This document shows, piece after piece, positions 17,319-24,831 of a stretch of 64,000 nt of DNA. The position numbers and the translations under genes were made by a program. The notes under the pieces are model-generated. The model saw only the letters and a list, made by a program, of their open reading frames with translations. It ran no database searches and was not told the origin of the DNA. The DNA lies in assembly GCA_027533105.1 (NCBI GenBank), contig JAPZTW010000004.1, forward strand, positions 67,001 through 131,000, read 5' to 3'. Source of the stretch: Sphingomonadaceae bacterium (GTDB lineage: Bacteria; Pseudomonadota; Alphaproteobacteria; Sphingomonadales; Sphingomonadaceae). How positions within the stretch are numbered: the stretch's first letter is position 1; each line of letters starts with the position of its first letter.

Positions 17319-18101
17319 ATGAAACTCGACAACACTGTTGCCGCCGTGGTTACCGGCGGCGCTTCGGGCCTCGGCGCCGCCACGGCCCGCGCGCTCGCCG
17401 CCAAGGGCGTGAAGGTCGCCATCTTCGACCTCCAAGCCGAAAAGGGCGAAGCCATGGCCAAGGAAATCGGCGGCGTGTTCTGCGAAGTGAACGTGATGGA
17501 CGATGCCAGCGTCGACGCCGGTTTCGCCAAGGCCCGCGCCGCCCACGGGCAGGAGCGGATCCTGGTCAACTGCGCCGGCACCGGCAACGCGATCAAGACC
17601 GCCAGCCGCAGCAAGGAAGACGGTTCGGTCAAGCACTTCCCGCTCGATGCCTTCAACTGGATCATCCAGATCAACCTGGTCGGCACCTTCCGCTGCATCG
17701 CCAAGTCGGCGGCCGGCATGATGACCCTCGATCCGCAGGAAGACGGTGATCGCGGCGCGATCGTGAACACCGCTTCGGTCGCGGCTGAAGACGGCCAGAT
17801 CGGCCAGGCGGCCTATTCGGCCTCGAAGGCGGGCGTCGTCGGCATGACCCTGCCGATCGCGCGCGACCTGTCGAGCGAAGGCATCCGCGTCAACACCATC
17901 CTGCCGGGCATCTTCAACACCCCACTGCTGGCCGCCGCGCCGCAGCCGGTGAAGGACGCGCTGGGTGCTTCGGTGCCCTATCCCAAGCGCCTGGGCGATC
18001 CGGTGGAATATGCCAACCTCGCCATGTGCATGATCGAGAACGGCTATTTCAACGGCGAGGACGTGCGCCTCGACGGTGCCATCCGCATGGCGCCCCGTTA
18101 A
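17319..18101 (+). CDS. SDR-family dehydrogenase, 3-hydroxyacyl-CoA dehydrogenase type 2-like
   Basis: The 260-residue protein is a classical short-chain dehydrogenase: NAD-binding TGGASGLG at residues 12-19, NCAG at 84-87, and catalytic Ser153, Tyr166 and Lys170 (YSASK). The insert around 91-108 and the overall pattern resemble type 2 3-hydroxyacyl-CoA dehydrogenases (HSD17B10-like), which oxidise 3-hydroxyacyl-CoA and sometimes hydroxysteroids. It is 22 bases after the thiolase and shares its strand, so the two enzymes probably carry out consecutive steps. Substrate is inferred from context. Confidence 0.88.
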   Translation: MKLDNTVAAVVTGGASGLGAATARALAAKGVKVAIFDLQAEKGEAMAKEIGGVFCEVNVMDDASVDAGFAKARAAHGQERILVNCAGTGNAIKTASRSKEDGSVKHFPLDAFNWIIQINLVGTFRCIAKSAAGMMTLDPQEDGDRGAIVNTASVAAEDGQIGQAAYSASKAGVVGMTLPIARDLSSEGIRVNTILPGIFNTPLLAAAPQPVKDALGASVPYPKRLGDPVEYANLAMCMIENGYFNGEDVRLDGAIRMAPR

Positions 18102-18120
18102 GTACAGCAAGACAGGTGCA

Positions 18121-18144
18121 GGGAGCGCCCGCCGAGGCGCTCCC
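18121..18144 (+). other. Intercistronic hairpin
   Basis: GGGAGCGCC (18121-18129) and GGCGCTCCC (18136-18144) form a perfect 9-bp stem between the SDR and crotonase genes. No T-run follows, so it is more likely an mRNA stabiliser or attenuator that sets the level of the downstream crotonase and TetR genes than a full terminator. Confidence 0.55.
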
Positions 18145-18166
18145 GCATTGACCGGGAGAGTTGGGC

Positions 18167-19039
18167 ATGGGTTATTCGCAGATCGATCTTCACATTGGCG
18201 AGGGGATCGCCACCCTCACGCTCAACCGCCCGGAAAAGATGAACGCCTTTACCGGCACAATGATGAACGAGATCATCGATGCCATGGACCGCACCGACGC
18301 CGATGACAGCGTGCGGGCGGTGATCTTCACCGGGGCCGGCGACCGGGCCTTCTGCGCCGGAGCCGATCTGACCCCGGAAGACGGCCGCGCGGTCTTTGCG
18401 GATTCGACCCCGGTGGAAAGCCTGTCCGATCCGCGCGTGCGTGATGGTGGCGGTTTGCTGACCCTGCGCCTGTTCCAATCCAAGAAGCCGCTGATCTCCG
18501 CCTGTAACGGCGCGGCGGTGGGCGTGGGCGTGACCATGCAGCTGCCGATGGATATCCGCCTGGCGAGCGACAATGCCCGCTATGGCTTTGTCTTCGCGCG
18601 GCGCGGGATCGTGCCCGAAGCCTGCTCCAGTTGGTTCCTGCCTAAGATCGTCGGGATCAACCAGGCGCTGGAATGGTGCATGACGGGCCGCATCTTCGGG
18701 GCCGAGGAAGCGCTGAAGGGTGGCCTGATCCGCTCGATCCACGCGCCGGGCGAACTGGTCGATGCCGCGCGCGGCCTGGCCCGCGAGATTGCCGACAACA
18801 CCTCGGCCGTGTCGGTCGCCATGACCCGCGCGATGCTCTGGCGGATCCCCTCGGGCGATCACCCGATGGAAGCCCACAAGGTCGACAGCCGTGCGATCTA
18901 TCGCCTGTCCAAGGGGCTGGACGCGAAGGAAGGTGTGCAAAGCTTCCTCGAGAAGCGGCCCCCGGCCTTCCCCGCAAAGGTTTCCAGCGATATGCCTGAC
19001 TTTTATCCGTGGTGGGGAGAGGAGCCGCCCTTCGCATGA
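18167..19039 (+). CDS. Enoyl-CoA hydratase/isomerase family protein (crotonase fold)
   Basis: The 290-residue protein has the crotonase landmarks: FTGAGDRAFCAGADL (oxyanion hole), then ACNGAAVGVGVTMQLPMDIRLAS, then VFARRGIVPEACSSWFLP. By eye the second catalytic acid is kept (Glu of VPEA), while the position of the first hydratase Glu is Thr. That arrangement is closer to enoyl-CoA isomerases than to standard hydratases. GGGAGAG precedes the ATG at 18167 by six bases. The C-terminal FLEKRPPAFPAKVSSDMP is shared with the paralogue at 55037-55912. The stop overlaps the start of the TetR gene. Role: a step of acyl-CoA breakdown in this operon; the exact reaction is unresolved. Confidence 0.88.
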   Translation: MGYSQIDLHIGEGIATLTLNRPEKMNAFTGTMMNEIIDAMDRTDADDSVRAVIFTGAGDRAFCAGADLTPEDGRAVFADSTPVESLSDPRVRDGGGLLTLRLFQSKKPLISACNGAAVGVGVTMQLPMDIRLASDNARYGFVFARRGIVPEACSSWFLPKIVGINQALEWCMTGRIFGAEEALKGGLIRSIHAPGELVDAARGLAREIADNTSAVSVAMTRAMLWRIPSGDHPMEAHKVDSRAIYRLSKGLDAKEGVQSFLEKRPPAFPAKVSSDMPDFYPWWGEEPPFA

Positions 19040-19674
19040 GTTCGAAGCCGCTTGCCGCCGACGCCGATGCGCCCCCCGGTGCGCGCGATCTGCTGCTGCA
19101 AACCGCGTCCGACATCATGCGCGAAGGCGATATCGTCGATATCTCCCTCTCGGAACTGTCGCTGCGCTCGGGGCTGAATTCGGCCCTGGTCAAATACTAC
19201 TTCGGCAACAAGGCCGGGCTGATGAAGGCCCTGCTTGACCGCGACATGGAAGACATCGTCCACGCGGTCGACGCGCTGATGGCCAAGGACATGAGCCCCG
19301 AGGCGCGCCTGCGCCGCCACATCGGGGCCATGGTCGATACCTATTTCAAGACCCCCTATCTCAACCGGCTGCTGATGCGGCTGGTGCGCGAAAGCGATGC
19401 CGAGGAAGCCCAGCGGATCGCCGATTCCCACCTGCTGCCGCTTCACCGCGCCTATGACCGGCTGATCCGCGAAGGGGTGAAGGCGGGCGTGTTCCGCGAT
19501 GTCGATCCGCAGCTGTTCTATTTCACCGCGACCGGCGCGGCCGACCGGTTCTTTTCCGCGCGGCTGGTGCTGAAGCACTGCTTCGACCGCGATACCCTGA
19601 CCGAGGAACTGCGGGATCGCTATCGCGATCACTGCATCGACTTCATCATGGCCGGCATCCTCGCGCACAACTGA
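19036..19674 (+). CDS. TetR-family transcriptional regulator
   Basis: This 212-residue protein has an N-terminal TetR DNA-binding domain: ARDLLLQTASDIM, then the helix-turn-helix region ISLSELSLRSGLNSALVKYYFGNKAGLMKALLD at about residues 38-70. A helical ligand domain follows. The ATG at 19036 overlaps the crotonase stop as ATGA, so it is translated with the operon. TetR proteins of this placement usually repress their own operon and are released by an acyl-CoA or other pathway intermediate. Two near-identical palindromes (16076-16093 and 58542-58559) are the obvious candidate operators. Both statements are inference. Confidence 0.9.
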   Translation: MSSKPLAADADAPPGARDLLLQTASDIMREGDIVDISLSELSLRSGLNSALVKYYFGNKAGLMKALLDRDMEDIVHAVDALMAKDMSPEARLRRHIGAMVDTYFKTPYLNRLLMRLVRESDAEEAQRIADSHLLPLHRAYDRLIREGVKAGVFRDVDPQLFYFTATGAADRFFSARLVLKHCFDRDTLTEELRDRYRDHCIDFIMAGILAHN

Positions 19675-19687
19675 CGGGAAGGCCCCC

Positions 19688-20557
19688 ATGGACGGGCAGT
19701 GGCATATCGGGGTGATCGGTGGCTCGGGCCTGGCGGCGGGCGTGGGGATCGAACAGGCTCAGGAAATCCCGGTCGAAAGCCCGTTCGGCGATCCATCCGC
19801 TGCGGTCACCACCGGCACGATTGGCGGAGTGCGCGTCACTTTCCTGCCTCGCCATGGGATCGGCCACGCGATCCCGCCGAACATGGTCAATTACCGCGCC
19901 AATATCGACGTGCTGAAGCGCTGCGGCGTGACCGATGTGATCGCGCTTTCGGCGATTGGATCGCTCAATCAGGCGATGGCGCCCGGCCACCTGGTGGCGG
20001 TTGACCAGTTCATCGATCGCACGGTCAGCCGCTCAGCCAGCTTCTTCGGCCCCGGTCTCGTCGCCCATGTCAGCCTGGCCGATCCGGTCTGCCCGCGCCT
20101 GGCCGCCGGGCTGGCCGATGCGGCCGAGGCGGAGGAAGCGCGCGTCCATCGCGGTGGCTGCTATCTCGCGATGGAAGGTCCGCAGTTTTCGACCCGCGCG
20201 GAAAGTCGCCTCTATCGCAAGTGGGGCGGGGACGTGATCGGGATGACCGCGATGCCCGAAGCCCGCCTCGCCCGGGAGGCCGAGCTGCCCTATGCCCTGC
20301 TCGGCATGGTCACCGATTACGACAGCTGGCGCGAAACCGAGGCGGGGGTCGAGGCGAGCGAAGTGCTGGAGGTGATGCGCGCCAATGTCGCGCTGGCCCA
20401 GCGGGTGCTGCGCCGGTTCCTGGCCAGCCTGCCCCGGCTCCGCAGCGCCAGCCCGATCGACACCGCGCTGGAACACGCGATCATGACCGCCCCAGCCCAG
20501 CGCGATCCGGTGCTGGTGGCCAAGCTGGGCGCCGTGGCGGGAAGGGTACTGCAATGA
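19688..20557 (+). CDS. mtnP: S-methyl-5'-thioadenosine phosphorylase
   Basis: MTA phosphorylase splits methylthioadenosine with phosphate into adenine and methylthioribose-1-phosphate, a salvage step after polyamine or AHL synthesis. The 289-residue sequence shows the family blocks: IGVIGGSGL at the N-terminus, FLPRHGIGHAIPPNMVNYRANI (phosphate and substrate site), CYLAMEGPQFSTRAES and GMTAMPEARLAREAELPYALLGMVTDYDSW, where the Asp preceding the Tyr-Asp-Ser pocket distinguishes MTA/purine enzymes. It starts 13 bases after the TetR stop and its own stop overlaps maiA by ATGA. Confidence 0.92.
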   Translation: MDGQWHIGVIGGSGLAAGVGIEQAQEIPVESPFGDPSAAVTTGTIGGVRVTFLPRHGIGHAIPPNMVNYRANIDVLKRCGVTDVIALSAIGSLNQAMAPGHLVAVDQFIDRTVSRSASFFGPGLVAHVSLADPVCPRLAAGLADAAEAEEARVHRGGCYLAMEGPQFSTRAESRLYRKWGGDVIGMTAMPEARLAREAELPYALLGMVTDYDSWRETEAGVEASEVLEVMRANVALAQRVLRRFLASLPRLRSASPIDTALEHAIMTAPAQRDPVLVAKLGAVAGRVLQ

Positions 20558-21186
20558 GCGAGCTTGTGCTGCACGATTACTGGCGCTCGTCGGCATCCTA
20601 TCGGGTGCGGATCGCGCTGAGCCTGAAAGGCCTGTCATGGACCTCGCACCAGGTCGATCTGGTGACCGGCGAACAGTCCGGGGAAGACCACCGGGCCCGC
20701 AATCCGCTGGGCCTGGTGCCGGTGCTGGAAGTCGATGGCGAGGCCATTGCCCAGTCGCTGGCGATCATCGACTACCTCGACGCGCGCTGGCCCGAACCGC
20801 GCCTGCTGCCGGCCGACCCGCTGGCGCGGGCGCTGGTGCTGGGCCGGGCGATGACGATCATTTCCGAAATCCACCCGCTGCAGAACCTGCGCGTGCTCAA
20901 TTACCTGCGCGGACCGCTCGGCCAGGACGAGGCTGGGGTGACGGCCTGGCTGCACCGCTGGCTGGGGCAGGGCCTTGCCGCGCTTGAGGCTGTCGCTCCG
21001 GAACATGGCCTGTTTGGCGGGGCGGAGCCCAACCTGATCGACGTCTGCCTGGTGCCGCAGATGTACAGCGCCCGCCGCTTCGCCCTGCCGCTCGAGCCGC
21101 TGCCCCGGCTGGTGCGGATCGACGAGGCCTTGCGCGCCCGACCGGATTTCGCCGCTGCGGCGCCGGAAGCGGTCAAGCCGGCGTAA
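20554..21186 (+). CDS. maiA: Maleylacetoacetate isomerase (zeta-class GST)
   Basis: The 210-residue protein is a zeta-class glutathione transferase that isomerises maleylacetoacetate to fumarylacetoacetate in tyrosine/homogentisate breakdown. The N-terminal SSASYRVRIALSLKG is the class signature with catalytic Ser, followed by the NPLGLVPVLEVDGEAIAQSLAIIDYLD glutathione site. The helical C-domain contains EIHPLQNLRVLNYL. It overlaps the mtnP stop by four bases. A fumarylacetoacetase-like hydrolase lies two genes downstream, which supports the tyrosine-pathway assignment. Confidence 0.9.
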   Translation: MSELVLHDYWRSSASYRVRIALSLKGLSWTSHQVDLVTGEQSGEDHRARNPLGLVPVLEVDGEAIAQSLAIIDYLDARWPEPRLLPADPLARALVLGRAMTIISEIHPLQNLRVLNYLRGPLGQDEAGVTAWLHRWLGQGLAALEAVAPEHGLFGGAEPNLIDVCLVPQMYSARRFALPLEPLPRLVRIDEALRARPDFAAAAPEAVKPA

Positions 21187-21206
21187 CTGTGCTTGGCCTG
21201 ATAAAC

Positions 21207-21224
21207 CGGTTGCACTAGTAACCG
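21207..21224 (+). promoter_or_regulatory. Candidate MarR operator
   Basis: CGGTT (21207-21211) and AACCG (21220-21224) form an inverted repeat around GCACTAGT, immediately before the marR start codon. An AT-rich GATAAA lies just upstream. Autoregulation by the MarR protein is inferred from position only. Confidence 0.4.
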
Positions 21225-21229
21225 ATTCG

Positions 21230-21682
21230 ATGGCCCAGAACCTTTCCCGGCTGGCGGATTTCCTGCCCTACCTGATGTCGGTCACCACCAATGCGGTCAG
21301 CGACATGATCGCGGGCGAATATCGCGCGCGGTTTGGCCTCAAGATCCCCGAATGGCGGGTCATGGCGGTGCTGGGCGATGCCGGGGCGCAGACCCAGCGG
21401 ATGCTGGTGGGCGCGACCCGGATGGACAAGGTGGCGGTCAACCGCGCCTGCAAGGTGCTGGAAGAACGCGGCCTGGTGGGGCGCAGCCCAAATTCAGCCG
21501 ATGGGCGATCGCACCACATCGAACTGACCGCGGCGGGCCAAGCCGTTCATGCCGAGATCATGCCGCTGGCGCTCGACATGGAAAAGCGCATCTTCGCCTC
21601 GCTGTCCGCCGCCGAAGTGGCGCAACTCAAAGACCTGCTGGCGCGGATCAATGCGCGGGTAAACGAACTCGAACAGGCGTGA
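21230..21682 (+). CDS. MarR-family transcriptional regulator
   Basis: The 150-residue protein has the winged-helix layout of MarR dimers: helical N-terminus (LSRLADFLPYLMSVTTNAVSDM), recognition region QRMLVGATRMDKVAVNRACKVLEERGLV, wing GRSPNSADGRSHHIELTAAGQ, and a C-terminal dimerisation helix. MarR proteins often respond to aromatic acids. Set between maiA and a fumarylacetoacetase-like gene, it most likely controls aromatic amino acid or homogentisate breakdown. There is no strong Shine-Dalgarno sequence before the ATG, because the presumed operator occupies that space. Confidence 0.9.
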   Translation: MAQNLSRLADFLPYLMSVTTNAVSDMIAGEYRARFGLKIPEWRVMAVLGDAGAQTQRMLVGATRMDKVAVNRACKVLEERGLVGRSPNSADGRSHHIELTAAGQAVHAEIMPLALDMEKRIFASLSAAEVAQLKDLLARINARVNELEQA

Positions 21683-21707
21683 TGGGCGCCGGAATGGAGC
21701 ATTCACG

Positions 21708-22715
21708 ATGAAGCTAGCCAGCCTTCCCGGAGGGCGCGACGGTCGCCTGGTGGTGGTGAGCCGGGACCTTGCCTGGTATGCCGAAGCCAGCCACGTCTGC
21801 CCCACGTTGCAGGCCGCGCTGGATGACTGGGACCGGCACGAGCCGGTGCTGCGCGCGCTGGCCCAGGAGCTGGAATATGGCGCGATCCCGCGCGAACGGT
21901 TCCATGAGCGCGAGGCCCTGGCGCCGCTGCCGCGCGCTTACCAGTGGGCCGATGGCTCGGCCTACGTCAATCACGTCGAACTGGTCCGCAAGGCGCGCGG
22001 GGCCGTGCTGCCCGACAGCTTCTGGCACGATCCGCTGATGTACCAGGGCGGCAGCGACGATCTGCGTGGGCCCCGGGCACCGATCACCCTGGCCGACGAG
22101 GCCTGGGGCTGTGACATGGAGGCCGAGATCTGCGTGGTAACCGGCGACGTGCCGCAGGGCGTCTCGCCAGTGGCCGCGCTCGATCACATCCGCCTGGTCG
22201 GGCTGGTCAACGACGTCTCGCTGCGTAACCTGATCCCGGACGAGCTGGCCAAGGGCTTTGGCTTTGTCCAGTCGAAGCCGGCCAGCCATTTCTCGCCGGT
22301 CTTCGTCACGCCCGATGAACTGGGCGAGGCCTGGGCGGGTGGCCGCCTCAACCTGGTGCTCAGTGTCGATCTCAACGGCGAGCCGTTCGGCCGGGCCGAG
22401 GCGGGGGAGGAATGCACCTTCGATTTCGGCACGCTGATCGCGCACCTGGCCAAGACGCGGCGGGTCATGGCCGGTTCGATCATCGGTTCGGGTACCGTTT
22501 CCAACCGCGATCCCGATGGTTCGCCGGGCCGCCCCTGCAAGGATGGCGGGCGCGGCTATTCGTGCATTGCCGAGCAGCGGATGATCGAGACGATTGCCAC
22601 CGGCGCGCCGGTCACCCCGTTCCTGCGCCATGGCGATACCGTGCGGATTGAGATGCGCGACCGGGCCGGTCATTCGGTGTTCGGCGCGATCGAGCACAGC
22701 GTCGTCCCGGCCTGA
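21708..22715 (+). CDS. Fumarylacetoacetate hydrolase family protein
   Basis: The 335-residue protein has the FAH fold: substrate and metal residues in GCDMEAEICVVTGDV, the VGLVNDVSLRNLIPDELAKGFGFVQSKPASHFSPVFVTPDEL segment, and GSIIGSGTVSNRDPDGS near the C-terminus. It hydrolyses fumarylacetoacetate to fumarate and acetoacetate, or decarboxylates/hydrates related keto acids. The length and the linkage to maiA and marR favour a true fumarylacetoacetase role ending tyrosine breakdown. Homogentisate dioxygenase and 4-hydroxyphenylpyruvate dioxygenase are not in the window. Confidence 0.87.
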   Translation: MKLASLPGGRDGRLVVVSRDLAWYAEASHVCPTLQAALDDWDRHEPVLRALAQELEYGAIPRERFHEREALAPLPRAYQWADGSAYVNHVELVRKARGAVLPDSFWHDPLMYQGGSDDLRGPRAPITLADEAWGCDMEAEICVVTGDVPQGVSPVAALDHIRLVGLVNDVSLRNLIPDELAKGFGFVQSKPASHFSPVFVTPDELGEAWAGGRLNLVLSVDLNGEPFGRAEAGEECTFDFGTLIAHLAKTRRVMAGSIIGSGTVSNRDPDGSPGRPCKDGGRGYSCIAEQRMIETIATGAPVTPFLRHGDTVRIEMRDRAGHSVFGAIEHSVVPA

Positions 22716-22722
22716 ACGCGAA

Positions 22723-22754
22723 GCGGGGCGGCTTCCCTTCGGAAACCGCCCCGC
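22723..22754. terminator. Hairpin between convergent FAH and tadC genes
   Basis: GCGGGGCGG pairs with CCGCCCCGC, extended after one mismatch by TTCC/GGAA with loop CTTC. It starts eight bases after the hydrolase stop and faces the convergent tadC gene. There is no T-run on either side, so it is a strong structure but not a textbook intrinsic terminator. Confidence 0.6.
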
Positions 22755-22780
22755 ACCGGGTACCCCATCCCGACTGAGAC

Positions 22781-23800
22781 TTAACCGCCGCCCTTGGCCG
22801 GGCCATCGCTGCTGAAGGCATCGGCGATCGAGCAGGCCGCCGGACCAAGGATCACGACGAACAGTACCGGCAGGATGAATAGGATCAGCGGCACGGTCAT
22901 GATCGCGGGCAGGCGCGCGGCCTTTTCCTCGGCGCGCATCATGCGTTCGTTGCGGAATTCGGCCGACAGCACGCGCAGGGCCGAGGCCAGCGGCGTACCA
23001 TAGCGTTCGGTCTGGACCATGGTGGTGGTCACGCCCTTGACCGCTTCGAGATCGACGCGCCAGGCGAGGTTTTCGAAGGCCTGGCGGCGTTCGCTGAGGA
23101 ACGACAGCTCGATCGCGGTCAGGGCAAATTCGTCGCCCAGTTCCGGATAGGCCCGGCCCAGTTCGCGGGCCACGCGGTTGAAGGCGGCGTCCACGGTCAG
23201 ACCGGCTTCGGCGCAGATCACCAGCAGGTCCAGCGCATCGGGCAGACCCTTGCGGATCGCATCGGTGCGCTTGGAGATCATGTTCTGGATGTAGATTTCC
23301 GGGCCCTTGTAACCGATGCCGACGGCAGCGGCGAAAGCCATGAGCTTCTTCACCCCGCCCCAGTCGGGGAAATAGTTGACGCCATAGATCATGAAGCCGG
23401 CAAAGCCGCCCAGCACGATCGGCAGCACGGCCCGGGCGAAGATCACCACGATGCCGAGTTCCTTCTTGCGCACCCCGGCCTGGGCCAGCTTCTGCTGGAT
23501 CCCTTCGAGCTGGCTCTGCTGCAGCACCTTGAGGGCCGACAGCGCGTCCTTCATCTTGTCGGTCGTCTCGTTCTTGCGGACGAGCTTGGCACGCTTCCGG
23601 GCGGTCTGGGTGATGATCCCGGTCTTGAGCTGGTCGCGCCGCTCGTTGAGCGCCTTGACCCGCTTGGCCATGGGATCGCGGATCGTGACCGCGGTATAGA
23701 TCGCGAACATCACCGCCATGGCGGCAAGACCCGCGAGGATCGAGCCGACCCAGACGACATCGACGCCGAGGAGCGTGGGACCGGGAGGGGTGTTCATCAT
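22781..23800 (-). CDS. tadC: Tad pilus inner-membrane platform protein TadC
   Basis: TadC is one of two GspF-type membrane platform proteins of the Flp/Tad pilus. The 339-residue product has N-terminal and C-terminal hydrophobic segments and the GspF-domain block KGLPDALDLLVICAEAGLTVDAAFNRVARELG followed by AAEFRNERMMRAEEKAARLPAIMTVPLILFILPVLFVVILGP. Translation is placed at MMNTPPGPT (23800), since an upstream in-frame extension reads through the end of tadB and looks non-native. The ribosome binding site is weak. It is the last gene of the pilus cluster. Confidence 0.92.
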   Translation of the reverse strand: MMNTPPGPTLLGVDVVWVGSILAGLAAMAVMFAIYTAVTIRDPMAKRVKALNERRDQLKTGIITQTARKRAKLVRKNETTDKMKDALSALKVLQQSQLEGIQQKLAQAGVRKKELGIVVIFARAVLPIVLGGFAGFMIYGVNYFPDWGGVKKLMAFAAAVGIGYKGPEIYIQNMISKRTDAIRKGLPDALDLLVICAEAGLTVDAAFNRVARELGRAYPELGDEFALTAIELSFLSERRQAFENLAWRVDLEAVKGVTTTMVQTERYGTPLASALRVLSAEFRNERMMRAEEKAARLPAIMTVPLILFILPVLFVVILGPAACSIADAFSSDGPAKGGG

Positions 23801-23819
23801 TGTCCGTGCCTGTCCCTGC

Positions 23820-24791
23820 TCAGATTTCGAAGCTGACCATTTTGGCCATGATGAAGGCGCCGATGCCCATCCACACCAGCCCGCCAAGGCCGGTCACGAT
23901 CAGGCGATCGTCGGTGAAGAAGCCGCCCAGGTAATTCGGATTGATCCAGTAGATCATCGCGAAGACGATGAAGGGCAGGGCACCGACGATATAGGCCGAA
24001 GCCTTGGATTCCGAGCTCATCGCGCGGATCTTGAGCTTCATCTGGGCGCGCTTGCGCAGCACGTCGGCCAGGTTCGACAGCGTTTCCGCGAGGTTGCCCC
24101 CGGTTTCACGCTGGATCGCCAGGGTGATGCAGAAGAAGCTGAACTCGGGCGTGTTGAGCCGGTCGGCGGTGTCCTGGAGGGCATCCTCCATGGTCTTGCC
24201 GATCTTGATCCGTTCGGTGATCAGCTTGAACTCCTCGCCCACCGGGCCGGGAACTTCGCTGGCCACAACGCCCAGGGTTTCGGTGACTGGCAAGCCGGAG
24301 CGCAGGCCACGGACCAGCAGTTCGATCGCATCCGGGAACTTGGTGGTGAAGGCGTTGGAGCGCTTGCCGATGAAATAGCCGACGATCATGTGCGGCAGGC
24401 CGGCACCGACCAGCAAGCCCACGCCCAGCGCCAGTCCGGGTGCCCCGCTGCGCAGGAAGACCAGCACCGTAATGGCCAGGGCAAGGCCGCCCGAGGCATA
24501 GAGATACTGGCTCAGCGTCCAGCCCTTGCCGGTGCGGTGCAAGCGCATTTCCAGCGCGGCGATCCGGCTTTCGGACCCCGCAATCTGGTGCATCTTGGGC
24601 TTGCGCGCCGCAACGGCCTTCTTCAGCTGGGCCTCGACCTTGTCGGTCGTGCTTTCAGAGTGGCGATAGCGCACCCCTTCAAGCCGCCGCGCCGCTTCCT
24701 TGGCCGGTGACGGGCCGCTGAAGGCCATGTAGCCCAGCACCATGAACGCCATCAGGCCCACGGCGATCAGGAGCAGTTGGGTCGGTTCCAT
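23820..24791 (-). CDS. tadB: Tad pilus inner-membrane platform protein TadB
   Basis: The 323-residue protein pairs with TadC to form the assembly platform. It has an N-terminal membrane segment, a soluble linker, and the GspF domain with KFPDAIELLVRGLRSGLPVTETLGVVASEVPGPVGEEFKLITERIKIGK and FSFFCITLAIQRETGGNLAETLSNLADVLRKRAQMKLKIRAMSSE, then two C-terminal membrane segments. It lies 40 bases after cpaE on the same strand, a position normally taken by the cpaF/tadA ATPase gene, which is absent here. Confidence 0.94.
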   Translation of the reverse strand: MEPTQLLLIAVGLMAFMVLGYMAFSGPSPAKEAARRLEGVRYRHSESTTDKVEAQLKKAVAARKPKMHQIAGSESRIAALEMRLHRTGKGWTLSQYLYASGGLALAITVLVFLRSGAPGLALGVGLLVGAGLPHMIVGYFIGKRSNAFTTKFPDAIELLVRGLRSGLPVTETLGVVASEVPGPVGEEFKLITERIKIGKTMEDALQDTADRLNTPEFSFFCITLAIQRETGGNLAETLSNLADVLRKRAQMKLKIRAMSSESKASAYIVGALPFIVFAMIYWINPNYLGGFFTDDRLIVTGLGGLVWMGIGAFIMAKMVSFEI

Positions 24792-24831
24792 GGTGCGCTA
24801 AAGCCTTGTTGCAGTTGGACGGCGGACGGCT

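Noticed and set aside
18121..18144. Intrinsic terminator between the SDR and crotonase genes
   Set aside because: The stem is perfect but no T-run follows and the downstream genes continue the same pathway; kept only as an intercistronic hairpin.
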